From Schauerella fraxinea (GTDB lineage: Bacteria > Pseudomonadota > Gammaproteobacteria > Burkholderiales > Burkholderiaceae_B), in the NCBI GenBank assembly GCA_030849945.1, contig JAVDKK010000002.1, positions 248,001-312,000 of the forward strand: a stretch of 64,000 nt of DNA, read 5' to 3'. Both the position numbers and the translations under genes were made by a program. Positions 35,087-43,929 of the stretch are shown here, piece after piece. The notes beneath the pieces were generated by a model. That model saw nothing but the letters and a program-made list of their open reading frames with translations. It made no database searches and had not been told where the DNA came from. The stretch's first letter is position 1. Every line of letters begins with the position of its first letter.

Positions 35087-37173
35087 ACGCCGCCTTGTGC
35101 GTTGCGCGCCAGATGCAAATTGCCTTGGTCGTCGGTATGGGCCTGCCAACCGGACAGCACCAGGACCGTGGTGTCTTCCTGTTCCACGATCGCCGGGCCG
35201 GCGAAGCGATCGCCTGCCTTGAGTTCGGCTCGTGCGAACACCTGGGCCTGGGTCCAGGCGCCGTTCAAGTACACCTCACGTTTTCCTTTCGGCGTGGGCA
35301 CACCGCTGCCGGAATCGAGGTGCGTTTTGCCCACGCCCGGCATGCGGCCCACGATGGCCAGACGCACCGTGCCAAGTTCGACCGGCGCGTGCTCGTCACG
35401 GAAACCATAGATGCGTTCATGCTCGGCATGAAACGCTTCGGTAACGGCGTCCACCGTCAAAGGGGTCGGCAACGATTCAGGCAGGGCCGATTTGAGTTCG
35501 TAAGCCTGGCCGGCGTAGCGCATGTCGGCGGCACGAAAGATCGCCGTCGACTCGGTCAACGCATCGCCTTGCTCGTCGAGCCACGCGCGGGCCTCATCGT
35601 TCAGGGCATCGAGCGCGGCGTTCAAGGCGGCCACGGTGGTGTCGTTGAGCGGCACGCGCAGACTACGCACGAAGTCGCGCCGCAGATCGGCTGTGGCCGC
35701 ACCCAACGCGCAGAACGTGCCCGGCTTGGCGGGCACCACGATACGATTCAAACCCGCATCTTCAGCCAGGAAATTGGCATGCGTGGGGCCCGCTCCGCCA
35801 AACGGCACGAGCGCAAATTCGGCGGGATCGAGCCCGCGCTGCGCCAGGGACTTATGCAGTTCGGAGGCCATTTGAGCGGTGGCCACGGCAAGGGCGCCGC
35901 TCGCCACACGCACCCCCGCGTCGGCATCGTCGAACTGCAGACGTTGGGCCACACGATCGAGCGCGGCGCGCGCCAGGTCGGCACGCAAGGGCATATCGCC
36001 ACCCAGAAAAGCAGCCGAATCCAGGATGCCGGTCGTGAGATAGCAGTCGGTAATCGTGGCGTCCTCGCCACCTCTGCCGTAGGCGGCTGGGCCGGGATCG
36101 GCACCCGCGCTTTCGGGACCTACCTTGAGCACGCCGTGTTCGTCTGCCCACACTTTGGAGCCGCCACCCGCGCCGATAGCCGATACGCCCACCACCGGCA
36201 GAACGAGCGGTAGCCCGCCGATTTCGGTGCGGGTGGCGATCTCGGCAAAGCCGCCGACCGACACCGCAATGTCGCTGCTCGTGCCGCCCATGTCGAAGCT
36301 GATAATGCGCGGCTCGCCGCAATCGTTGGATAAGCGCGTGGCCGCCACGACGCCTGCGGCGGGACCGGACAGCACGGTATCGATCGGGCGCGCCAGTGCC
36401 GATGCCAATGAAAGCGAACCGCCGTTCGACGCGGTCACCAGAATCGGCGCCACGATGCCAATCTCGCCCGTCAAGGTTTGCAGTCGTTCGAAATAGCGCT
36501 GCATCAGGGGCTGGATATAGGCGTTGAGCCCCGCCACCAGCGTACGTTCGTACTCGCGAATCTCCGGCCAGGTGCGCGCAGCCGACAAAACGGCAATGCC
36601 GGGCAGGCGGCGTTGCAGGGCATCGGCCAAGTCGCCTTCCTGTTGCGGATTGGCATAACCGTTGATCAGCACCAAGGCGGCGGCATCGACCTGCATTGCT
36701 TCGAGCGCGTGCGCGACGCGATCGAGCTCGGCGTCTTGCGGCCAGCGCGTAACAGCACCGCGCGGATCGAAGCGAGCGCCGATTTCGAGCACGCGATCGC
36801 GCGGCAGGAAGGGCGCTTCGCGCGTGGCATGAAAGTCGAACGAGGAGGGCATGCGGGCGCGCGCGATCTCAAGGATGTCGCGAAAGCCTTCCGTGACAAT
36901 CAACCCAACCCGGGCACCACGGCGCTGGATGATGGCATTCAACCCTATCGTCGTGCCATGCAACAGCATCGCCACGTCACTTGCCGCCAGATCGCTCTTG
37001 GCGAGCAAGGCCGACAGCCCGTGTTGCACAGCCTGGGCCGGATCGCTCGGTGTGCTGGGCTGCTTGTGATAAAAAAACCCGTTGCGACGGGGGTCGAACA
37101 AGACGAAGTCGGTGAACGTGCCGCCCACATCGATCCCGATACGCGCTCCCTGCGTCATGGTCGCGGATGTCAC
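35083..37173 (-). CDS. hyuA: Hydantoinase A/oxoprolinase family protein
   Basis: A 696-residue HyuA-type subunit with an ASKHA-fold ATP site: GIDVGGTFTDFVLFDP at the N terminus, LLHGTTIGLNAIIQRRGA, VLSGPAAGVVAATRL, FDMGGTSSDIAV and FGGAGPTHA. GTG at 37173 is preferred because AGGAG lies 6 bp upstream; the ATG at 37158 has none. It is the first gene of the operon that runs to the FAD protein at 27558. With HyuB it should activate and open a cyclic amide or related ring at the cost of ATP. It has both N- and C-terminal domains, so it is full-length. Confidence 0.93.
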   Translation of the reverse strand: MTSATMTQGARIGIDVGGTFTDFVLFDPRRNGFFYHKQPSTPSDPAQAVQHGLSALLAKSDLAASDVAMLLHGTTIGLNAIIQRRGARVGLIVTEGFRDILEIARARMPSSFDFHATREAPFLPRDRVLEIGARFDPRGAVTRWPQDAELDRVAHALEAMQVDAAALVLINGYANPQQEGDLADALQRRLPGIAVLSAARTWPEIREYERTLVAGLNAYIQPLMQRYFERLQTLTGEIGIVAPILVTASNGGSLSLASALARPIDTVLSGPAAGVVAATRLSNDCGEPRIISFDMGGTSSDIAVSVGGFAEIATRTEIGGLPLVLPVVGVSAIGAGGGSKVWADEHGVLKVGPESAGADPGPAAYGRGGEDATITDCYLTTGILDSAAFLGGDMPLRADLARAALDRVAQRLQFDDADAGVRVASGALAVATAQMASELHKSLAQRGLDPAEFALVPFGGAGPTHANFLAEDAGLNRIVVPAKPGTFCALGAATADLRRDFVRSLRVPLNDTTVAALNAALDALNDEARAWLDEQGDALTESTAIFRAADMRYAGQAYELKSALPESLPTPLTVDAVTEAFHAEHERIYGFRDEHAPVELGTVRLAIVGRMPGVGKTHLDSGSGVPTPKGKREVYLNGAWTQAQVFARAELKAGDRFAGPAIVEQEDTTVLVLSGWQAHTDDQGNLHLARNAQGGV

Positions 37174-37586
37174 TGCATACTCCTGGTGAGCAAAGCGCTC
37201 GGTTTGCACTGCAACGTAGGCCTGCCCCACCGAGATGCGACACCGGTGCATGTCCGTCTGAAGGTGCTTAAGACGTCTCGTCAGGCCTACGAAAGGGTAG
37301 GATTTTAGGAAAAGCTGAGGCAAATCCCTAAGGCCGCTTGGTTGTTTGCTTATTTCCTATCGGTATTTCCAATGTGGGAAAACGCGAGATCGGCAATAAA
37401 GATATCGGATTCGTTGCCAACATCCTGTATCCAATTGCATACCTGATCGTGGGATTGGTGCGCTGCGGAAGAGGAGGCCAGCTTGCTGGCCCACGATACC
37501 CAGGATCTCGCTAATGACTTTCCAACAGGGTTTACCCGATCGGTATACGATTTCGGATTGATCACATCAATCACAGACGAGGCAGC
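37174..37586. other. Divergent intergenic region hyuA / nitroreductase
   Basis: This 413-bp stretch must hold the hyuA operon promoter. TATTTCC is repeated at 37351-37357 and 37364-37370, exactly 13 bp apart. On the minus strand CCTAC-N6-GTAGG forms a dyad near 37288-37303. No sigma-70 box convinces me. Confidence 0.4.
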
Positions 37587-38186
37587 ATGACGCCACCCAC
37601 CATCGAAACCTTGTTGACACGCCGCTCGACGAAGGCGGTTTGCGAGCCTGCGCCCAAGCCAAAAGACTTGAAGCGCATCATGCAGGCTGCCGTGTGCGCC
37701 CCGGATCATGGTGGCTTGCAGCCCTGGCGTTTTGCGGTGATCCGTGGCGAGGCGCGGGCGCGCTTTGCCGACATGATGATGGAGGCCGTCAAACGCAGTG
37801 GCGACAAGCGCATGACGGCGGAAAAAGAAAAGTCGGTACGCGCCTGGATCGACGATGTCCCGGTGTTGATCGCCATTGCTCAGCATATCGATCACGACAA
37901 CACCAAGATTCCGGAATCCGAACGATTGCTCGCGGTGGGTGCTTCCGTCATGAACATGCTCAACGCTGCGCACGCGTTGGGCTACGGCGCTTTCTGGAGC
38001 ACGGGTCTGGGCACCTACGTCGAGGACATGCAAGACGCACTCGGCTTCGATGCGCTCGACTACAAGTTTCTGGGATTTCTGGCGGTGGGCACGCTTGTGC
38101 ATGAGCTGAAACCGATCGAACGCACCTCCTACAAGAAGTTCTTCAAGGAGTGGACGGGGCCGCACGAGACAGCGCCGCTAGAATAG
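37587..38186 (+). CDS. Nitroreductase family protein
   Basis: A 199-residue FMN-dependent reductase of the YdjA-like short class. The N terminus is IETLLTRRSTKAVCEPAPKP and the FMN-binding region is AAVCAPDHGGLQPWRFAVIRG. The C-terminal AHALGYGAFWSTGLG and FLAVGT segments fit the fold. These enzymes form homodimers and reduce quinones or nitro groups with NAD(P)H; the physiological substrate is unknown. Its 3' end overlaps the convergent cueR gene by 44 bp, so both ends are tail to tail. Confidence 0.88.
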   Translation: MTPPTIETLLTRRSTKAVCEPAPKPKDLKRIMQAAVCAPDHGGLQPWRFAVIRGEARARFADMMMEAVKRSGDKRMTAEKEKSVRAWIDDVPVLIAIAQHIDHDNTKIPESERLLAVGASVMNMLNAAHALGYGAFWSTGLGTYVEDMQDALGFDALDYKFLGFLAVGTLVHELKPIERTSYKKFFKEWTGPHETAPLE

Positions 38187-38547
38187 GGCAATCGGGCCGG
38201 TCGTCACCGTGGCACGTGTCGGCCAGGTGTTTCAATGTGGCGGCCATCTGATGTAGGGTGGCCGCTTTTGCCTCCAGCGCCGCCACGTGCGTGAGCGCGA
38301 TGGCTTTGACCTCGCTGCTCGCCCGGCTGCGATCGCGCCAGAGTGCCAGCAGGTCGGTCATGTGGTCGACGGAAAATCCCAGATCGCGCGCATGCCGAAT
38401 GAACCGCAACGTGTGCACGTCGCGCTCGCTGTATTGCCGATAACCACTCTCTGTGCGAGCGGCTTCCCCGATCAAGCCAATGCTCTCGTAATAGCGAATC
38501 ATCTTCGCGGAGATGCCGCTCGACGCGGCGGCGCTGCCAATGTTCAT
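38143..38547 (-). CDS. cueR: Copper efflux regulator, MerR family (CueR)
   Basis: A 134-residue MerR protein. The DNA-binding domain is MNIGSAAASSGISAKMIRYY followed by RTESGYRQY. A dimerisation helix runs to about 108. The metal loop has Cys112 and Cys120 (TCHGDDRPDCPI), exactly the two cysteines of E. coli CueR that bind Cu(I), Ag(I) or Au(I). It lies 215 bp downstream of copA on the same strand. Two CueR-type boxes are present in the copA-copZ intergenic region, so it should activate both genes when copper rises. Confidence 0.95.
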   Translation of the reverse strand: MNIGSAAASSGISAKMIRYYESIGLIGEAARTESGYRQYSERDVHTLRFIRHARDLGFSVDHMTDLLALWRDRSRASSEVKAIALTHVAALEAKAATLHQMAATLKHLADTCHGDDRPDCPILAALSRAAPSTP

Positions 38548-38587
38548 GTGAAGACTCTGCTCTCGGTGGGGTTGAAGGGGCGGCTAA

Positions 38588-38610
38588 GGGTGAGGGTGAA
38601 GGTGAGGGGG
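38588..38610 (+). other. G-rich repeat upstream of cueR
   Basis: Four G runs (3, 3, 2 and 5 bases) separated by TGA or TGAA lie within 23 bases, 41-63 bp before the cueR start. This could form a two-tier G-quadruplex on the plus strand or be a simple repeat. Confidence 0.35.
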
Positions 38611-38762
38611 ACGATGACTGTGCGCCACGTGATTTGACCGATGACGTATTGTCGAAAGTCGCGGTTTGGATGGTCATGGCGCTGGTACGGTTGACAGCAA
38701 TCCAGCACCTTGTCGGCCGCGCCCCAATGCCACGTTGGCGCTTGATGTCGTCGCCAAGAGCG

Positions 38763-41084
38763 TTATGCATGTGGGCCGATGTATTGCGCAGGCGGCACGA
38801 ATCGCTTCAGTCGCAGTGCATTGCTCACCACAAACACACTGGAAAGCGCCATCGCGGCTGCGGCGTAGACGGGCGAAAGCAAAATGCCGAAAGCGGGGTA
38901 CAGGGCGCCTGCAGCCAGCGGCACCAATGCCGCGTTGTACGCAAAAGCCCAGAACAGATTCTGATGAATATTGCGCAGCGTTGCGCGGCTGATGGCGATG
39001 GCGGTGGATACCCCGCGAATATCTTCGCCCATCATCACGACCGTCGCCGATTCGATCGCCACATCGGTGCCGCTGCCGATCGCAATGCCGATATCGGCTG
39101 CTGCAAGCGCCGGCGCATCGTTAATGCCGTCGCCCACGAAAGCGAGCACGGGCGTGCGGTCGCGCGATGATGGACGCTGCGCGGCCTCGGCCCGCATGGC
39201 GGCGAGCGCGGCGACCTTGCCATCGGGCAGCACTTCGGCGTGCACGATATCGATGCCCAGTTGTTGCGCCACAGCCTGCGCGGTACCACGATGGTCGCCG
39301 GTAATCATCGCGACCTGTATACCCTGCGCGTGAAGCGCCTTGATCGCTTCGGCGGCGCCAGCCTTGATGGGATCTGCCACGGCGAGCACTGCCACCAACG
39401 CACCGTCTACGGCGACGCACACCGGCGTCTTGCCGGCGCTGGCCCAGTCCGCGAGGCGCGCCGCCTCATCGCCAAGCGTCACACCGCGTTCTTGCATCAG
39501 TCGCATCGATCCGGACACCCACTGTCGGCCCCCGACCGTGCCGGAGATGCCGGCGCCCGTAATGGCCTGAACGCCGCTGGGTGCAGACCAGTTCAACTGT
39601 TCACCGCGAGCGGCATCGACCACCGCCTGCGCAATAGGATGTTCCGACGCGCTTTGCAGTGCGGCGAGATCGGCCAGCGTCTCAAGACGATCTGCTTTTG
39701 CCACCATGACGAAATCCGTCATGGTGGGATGTCCTATTGTCAGCGTGCCCGTCTTATCGAATGCAACGAGGGTGACGTCGCGCAGCCGTTGCAACGCATC
39801 GCCTTGACGAAACAGTACGCCGAACGCGGCTGCCCGACCCGTGCCCACCATGATGGACGTCGGCGTGGCCAAGCCCATCGCGCAGGGGCAGGCCACGATC
39901 ATCACCGCAACGGCATTGACCAGTGCATGACTCAGCGCCGGCGACGGCCCCACCAGCAGCCAGATCGCGAAGGTAAGCAACGACGCGGCTATCATGGCCG
40001 GCACGAACCACGCTGTAACGCGATCGACCCAGGCCTGAATCGGGAGGCGGGCGCCCTGGGCTGCCTCGACCATTCGAATGATGCCGGCCAACGCAGTGTC
40101 TTCACCCACCTGCGCCACCGTAACGGTCAGGCTGCCCTGGCCATTGACAGTGCCGCCGGTGACGCGATCGCCGGCGCCTTTGGCAACGGGTGCCGGTTCA
40201 CCGGTCATCATCGATTCATCGACGTAAGAGCTACCTTCGTCAACCACGCCGTCGGCCGCGAGCCGTTCGCCTGGTCGCACGATCAACGCATCACCGACCA
40301 CGATGTCGTCAACCCCGATATCCACCACCTCGCCGTCGCGGCGAACGCGCGCGGACTGCGGCGCAAGTGCCGCGAGTTTGGCGATCGCGGCCCCCGTCTT
40401 GCCGCGGGCACGAGCCTCCAGCAAGCGTCCCAGCAGGATCAGCGTCACGATCATCGCGGCGGCTTCGAAGTACACGTGCGCGGTGCCTGGCGGCATGATG
40501 CCCGGGGCCACCAACACCACCATCGAGTACACCCAGGCGCTGCCGGCTCCCAACGCCACGAGCGCGTTCATATCCGGCGAACGTTGCCATAAGGAGCGCA
40601 CCCCGTGCACAAAAAATCCACGCCCCGGCCCAAACAAGACCAGCGTAGTGAGTATCGCCTGCACCCATTGATTGCGCGTTTCACCGATATGCATCGCGAT
40701 CCAGTGATGCACGCCGGGGATCAGGTGCGCGCCCATTTCCAGCATGAAAACAGGTAGGGTGAGCACGAGCGCGACGACGAAAGAATGGGTCTGCCGCTTG
40801 CTATCTTCGGCGTGTTCCGCGCGCACCCGCCTGCGATCGGCGTCAGACTCGACCAGACGCGCGTCGTAGCCGGCGTGAGTCACGGCGGCGACCAGCGTAG
40901 CGGCGTCAGGTTGCTCGCCATCGGCTAGCAATTGAACGCGGGCCCGCTCGGTGGCGGGGTTGACGATGGCGGTCGACACGCCCGGCACTGCGGCCAGTGC
41001 CTTTTCGACGCGGCGGGCACAGTTGGTGCACGTCATGCCACCAATGGCGAACTCAAGCGGGAGGGGCGGTGCAGCGTGGTTCAT
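38763..41084 (-). CDS. copA: Copper-translocating P1B-type ATPase
   Basis: A 773-residue heavy-metal ATPase that exports Cu(I) from the cytoplasm. One N-terminal heavy-metal domain carries Cys19-x2-Cys22 (GMTCTNC). Eight membrane segments include the transport motif ACPCAMGLATP near residue 398. The phosphorylation site DKTGTLT, the TGDHRGTAQ hinge and GDGINDAPAL are all intact. A CueR box with a 19-bp-spaced promoter lies upstream, and the chaperone gene copZ is divergent. cueR follows downstream, so repressor, pump and chaperone form one locus. Confidence 0.96.
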   Translation of the reverse strand: MNHAAPPLPLEFAIGGMTCTNCARRVEKALAAVPGVSTAIVNPATERARVQLLADGEQPDAATLVAAVTHAGYDARLVESDADRRRVRAEHAEDSKRQTHSFVVALVLTLPVFMLEMGAHLIPGVHHWIAMHIGETRNQWVQAILTTLVLFGPGRGFFVHGVRSLWQRSPDMNALVALGAGSAWVYSMVVLVAPGIMPPGTAHVYFEAAAMIVTLILLGRLLEARARGKTGAAIAKLAALAPQSARVRRDGEVVDIGVDDIVVGDALIVRPGERLAADGVVDEGSSYVDESMMTGEPAPVAKGAGDRVTGGTVNGQGSLTVTVAQVGEDTALAGIIRMVEAAQGARLPIQAWVDRVTAWFVPAMIAASLLTFAIWLLVGPSPALSHALVNAVAVMIVACPCAMGLATPTSIMVGTGRAAAFGVLFRQGDALQRLRDVTLVAFDKTGTLTIGHPTMTDFVMVAKADRLETLADLAALQSASEHPIAQAVVDAARGEQLNWSAPSGVQAITGAGISGTVGGRQWVSGSMRLMQERGVTLGDEAARLADWASAGKTPVCVAVDGALVAVLAVADPIKAGAAEAIKALHAQGIQVAMITGDHRGTAQAVAQQLGIDIVHAEVLPDGKVAALAAMRAEAAQRPSSRDRTPVLAFVGDGINDAPALAAADIGIAIGSGTDVAIESATVVMMGEDIRGVSTAIAISRATLRNIHQNLFWAFAYNAALVPLAAGALYPAFGILLSPVYAAAAMALSSVFVVSNALRLKRFVPPAQYIGPHA

Positions 41085-41114
41085 GATGACGTCGTAACGG
41101 TGAACGAAGAGCGT

Positions 41115-41145
41115 AGTATCAACCTTCCCATTATGGCAAGGTCAA
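41115..41145 (-). promoter_or_regulatory. copA promoter with CueR box (19-bp spacer)
   Basis: On the minus strand TTGACC (41140-41145) and GATACT (41115-41120) are 19 bp apart, the long spacer typical of MerR-family activated promoters. The box ACCTTCC-N6-GGCAAGGT spans 41122-41142 between the two elements. Confidence 0.85.
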
Positions 41146-41158
41146 GTGGACTTCTCCA

Positions 41159-41189
41159 TTGACCTTCCAACCATGGCAAGCCTCAAGGT
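41159..41189 (+). promoter_or_regulatory. copZ promoter with second CueR box
   Basis: The box ACCTTCC-N6-GGCAAGCC (41162-41182) follows a good -35 TTGACC at 41159-41164. The -10 expected at 41184-41189 (CAAGGT) is poor, as is common for MerR-activated promoters. It faces copZ. Confidence 0.65.
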
Positions 41190-41307
41190 GACCGATCGAT
41201 GAGCGGCGATTGAGCGCTTTCAACATGTGAAAGCCGGTGTCGCTCTGCATGATGTCGATAGACGCGTTCCATTTTTATCTTGGAATGCAGCAATTAAGGA
41301 GATTGAA

Positions 41308-41517
41308 ATGGCGTTGAGTTTTGTGGTTCCCGATATGTCCTGCGGCCATTGCGTGGCTGCAATCACCAAAGCCGTGAAAACGGTCGATCCGGAGGCGAGC
41401 GTGGATATCGATTTGGCCACGCATCACGTGACCGTGAACGGCACCGACGAGCACGCCAAGATCGACGCCGCTATCCGAGATGCGGGCTATACGCCGTCTG
41501 CGCCGGCGCTGAAATAA
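41308..41517 (+). CDS. copZ: Copper chaperone with heavy-metal-associated domain (CopZ)
   Basis: A 69-residue single HMA domain starting at ATG 41308 with AAGGAG 6 bp upstream. It begins MALSFVVPDMSCGHCVAAI, and the Cys-x2-Cys (MSCGHC) binds Cu(I). The beta-alpha-beta-beta-alpha-beta pattern is complete to GYTPSAPALK. CopZ-type proteins deliver copper to CopA and to CueR. It is divergent from copA and precedes an oxidoreductase gene by 101 bp. Confidence 0.94.
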   Translation: MALSFVVPDMSCGHCVAAITKAVKTVDPEASVDIDLATHHVTVNGTDEHAKIDAAIRDAGYTPSAPALK

Positions 41518-41618
41518 GACAGGGTGACCTGCATGCAATCGGTATGAGCCGGCGCTGTAAGGATCGATGGTGAGTGTCGACTGTGCGTGTCGCCATGGGG
41601 ACAAGATAAGGACGGGTT

Positions 41619-43004
41619 ATGAAGCAAATAGAAGCTGATGTGGTTGTGATTGGTGCCGGCACGGCTGGTTTGGCCGCCTTTTCGGCCGCAAGAAAAATAA
41701 CGGATCGCGTACTGCTTGTGGAAGGGGGTCCCTACGGCACGATGTGCGCGCGCGTCGGTTGCATGCCGTCCAAACTATTGATCGCGGCCGCCAATGCCGC
41801 TCACGGTGCCCGCTCGACCAAGCCGTTCGGTGTGGAGACGGATGCTGTACGAGTGAACGGGCGCGCAGTGATGACTCGCCTAAAGCGCGAGCGCGACCGC
41901 TTCGTCGCCGGCGTGCTGAAAGACATGGCAGACATTCCCGACGAACTTAAATTGGAGGGGTGGGCGCGATTCGAGGATGATCATCACCTGCTGGTGGGCG
42001 ACGATCATCGCATCAAGGCGCGTGCCGTCGTGATTGCAACGGGTGGCAAAGCGTCAGTTCCCGATATGTTCGACGGGTTGGGTGATCGGGTCGTCGTCAG
42101 TGACGATCTCTTCGATTGGGACACGTTGCCGCGCCGCGTCGCGGTGTTCGGACCCGGCAATATCGGGTTGGAACTTGGACAGGCGCTGCATCGTCTGGAC
42201 GTGCACGTTCGCATGTTTGGCAAGGGTGGCGTACTGGCCGGTATTGGTGATCCGGCGGTCAAACGTGCGGCGAGCGAAGCCTTTCAGAACGAGTTTTATC
42301 TCGACACCGATGCTGATATCGACACGCTAACGCGCCAGGGCGATGAGGTCGAAATTACGTTCAAGGATCTTGACGGCCAACGTTGCGTGGAACGGTTCGA
42401 CTATGTACTTGTGGCAACGGGACGTGCGCCGTATCTCGATGCACTGACGCTGGATCGCACCTCGCTGCAACGTGACAAGAAAGGCGTGCCGTTGTCTGAC
42501 GCGCATACGAAGCAATGTGGCGACTCGTCGATTTTTATCGCGGGCGACTGCGATGCCAGCGCGCCGGTATTACACGAGGCGGCTGCCGAAGGCAGTATTG
42601 CCGGCGGTAATGCTGCACGATTTCCCGATGTGCATGCGCATGACCGATTTGCGATGCTCGCGATTACGTTTTCGTCGCCGCAAGTGGCAATCGTCGGCAC
42701 GCCGTTCGATAAGCTTGCCGCAGGGTCGTTCGTGACAGGCGAAGTCGATTTCTCCGATCAGGGCCGCGCCCGGATCATGATGGAAAACAAGGGCATGTTG
42801 CGCGTGTATGCCGACAGGTCCAATGGCAAATTGTTGGGTGCTGAAATGGTGTGCCCGGGCGCGGAACATCTTGCGCATATGTTGGCGTGGAGCGTGCAAC
42901 AGTCGCTTACCCTTCACGACCTGCGGGCGTTGCCGTTTTACCACCCAACATTGCAGGAAGGCCTGCGCACGGCATTGCGCGACGCTGCGGCTAGGCTCGA
43001 ATAG
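41619..43004 (+). CDS. Dihydrolipoyl dehydrogenase-like pyridine nucleotide-disulfide oxidoreductase
   Basis: A 461-residue class I disulfide oxidoreductase with FAD loop VVVIGAGTAGLAAFSA, redox pair Cys43/Cys48 (TMCARVGCMPSK), NAD loop AVFGPGNIGLELGQAL and the terminal His-Glu pair in FYHPTLQEGL. It lacks a lipoyl domain and differs from the true E3 of this window (lpdA). The active site GTMCARVGC differs from the usual GGTCLNVGC. Following copZ directly, a role in thiol or metal-ion redox (as in MerA relatives) is plausible but inferred. Confidence 0.88.
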   Translation: MKQIEADVVVIGAGTAGLAAFSAARKITDRVLLVEGGPYGTMCARVGCMPSKLLIAAANAAHGARSTKPFGVETDAVRVNGRAVMTRLKRERDRFVAGVLKDMADIPDELKLEGWARFEDDHHLLVGDDHRIKARAVVIATGGKASVPDMFDGLGDRVVVSDDLFDWDTLPRRVAVFGPGNIGLELGQALHRLDVHVRMFGKGGVLAGIGDPAVKRAASEAFQNEFYLDTDADIDTLTRQGDEVEITFKDLDGQRCVERFDYVLVATGRAPYLDALTLDRTSLQRDKKGVPLSDAHTKQCGDSSIFIAGDCDASAPVLHEAAAEGSIAGGNAARFPDVHAHDRFAMLAITFSSPQVAIVGTPFDKLAAGSFVTGEVDFSDQGRARIMMENKGMLRVYADRSNGKLLGAEMVCPGAEHLAHMLAWSVQQSLTLHDLRALPFYHPTLQEGLRTALRDAAARLE

Positions 43005-43211
43005 CAAACCGCCTGCTTTTATTTTTCCCAGCATGTTTACCCACTCATACTGGTTGAGAGGCCGGTTTGGGTTCTGCAGATCGTCAAACTTGGCATCGGG
43101 CTGCATGTGGCAGCGCTCCCGGGAGGCGGCATGCTGCCGGGCTTGGTTGGCGGAAGTTCTCGAACTGTGATGATCGCGATACAGCCTCCGTTGCCTCTAA
43201 CAAAATTGTCC

Positions 43212-43248
43212 AAAATAAAAAGCGGCGCCTTGATAAAGGCGCCGCTTT
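43212..43248 (-). terminator. Strong terminator between converging genes
   Basis: A 13-bp perfect stem (43219-43231 with 43236-43248) with a GATA loop is followed on the minus strand by TTTTTATTTT. It lies 20 bp past the GlsB stop codon. In the plus direction the T run is only three bases. Confidence 0.92.
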
Positions 43249-43267
43249 CACTGAAGCAGGAGCGTTA

Positions 43268-43519
43268 TTAAGCGCGTTTCTTCGTGAACATGCTCACGAT
43301 GAACAGCACAACAATGGCGCCTACGACCGAGGCGATCCAACCCACCGGTTCGCCCGAACCGTACCAGCCCAACGTGCGGCCCAGAAAGCCAGCCACCACC
43401 GCGCCCACGACACCGAGGACAGTGGTCAAGATGAACCCCATGCTTTGCGTGCCCGGCATGATCGCGCGGGCGATCAACCCGACGATAAAGCCCACGATGA
43501 TCATGATGATGATGTCCAT
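43268..43519 (-). CDS. GlsB/YeaQ/YmgE-type stress-response membrane protein
   Basis: An 83-residue protein starting at ATG 43519 with AAGGAG 8 bp upstream. It has three membrane helices: MDIIIMIIVGFIVGLIARA, GFILTTVLGVVGAVVAGFLG and WIASVVGAIVVLFIVSMF. The PGTQSMGFI motif is typical of the transglycosylase-associated (YeaQ) family, which is linked to general or envelope stress. Function is not known in detail. A symmetric element lies 90 bp upstream. Confidence 0.88.
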   Translation of the reverse strand: MDIIIMIIVGFIVGLIARAIMPGTQSMGFILTTVLGVVGAVVAGFLGRTLGWYGSGEPVGWIASVVGAIVVLFIVSMFTKKRA

Positions 43520-43929
43520 GCGAAACGCTCCTTGAATAATTGACGAGCCGTCGGATGTGCTCAATTTGATCTTAGCGATCACACGCGACGTCGGTGTAAC
43601 AACCGGTACACCGTGGCAAAATTGCCGCACGGTGTTAAGCATGTAGCGGGCCTGACTTAATCGATCCTGGAAATTATTTTCTCGGTGTCGCGGGCGCGAT
43701 CTTCCGACACGATGTATTGGTGTCAGCGCGAATGCCGCGATGTCGCGCGCGGTGAGCGATCGTCATGTCGCGGCCGCCAGCGATCAGTACTGTTTCAGTC
43801 CGATGCTGGAGATAGCGAGCCGGTGGAGACGATAGCGAGCCAGCTGCGCAAGCGTCTCAGATCCACAGCATGGATCGTTGACGCGCATGCGCACGGCGCC
43901 CGAGCCTTGGAGGTTGGACTGGGCCCGAC
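43520..43929. other. Intergenic region upstream of the YeaQ-type gene
   Basis: This 410-bp stretch holds no convincing gene. GATAGCGAGCC is directly repeated at 43811 and 43831, 20 bp apart. The nearest element to the YeaQ-type gene is the nested palindrome listed separately. Confidence 0.4.
43608..43635. repeat. Nested palindrome upstream of the YeaQ-type gene
   Basis: ACACCGT (43608-43614) and ACGGTGT (43629-43635) flank an inner palindrome GGCAAAATTGCC (43615-43626). Position about 90-115 bp before the start codon fits an operator. Confidence 0.5.
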
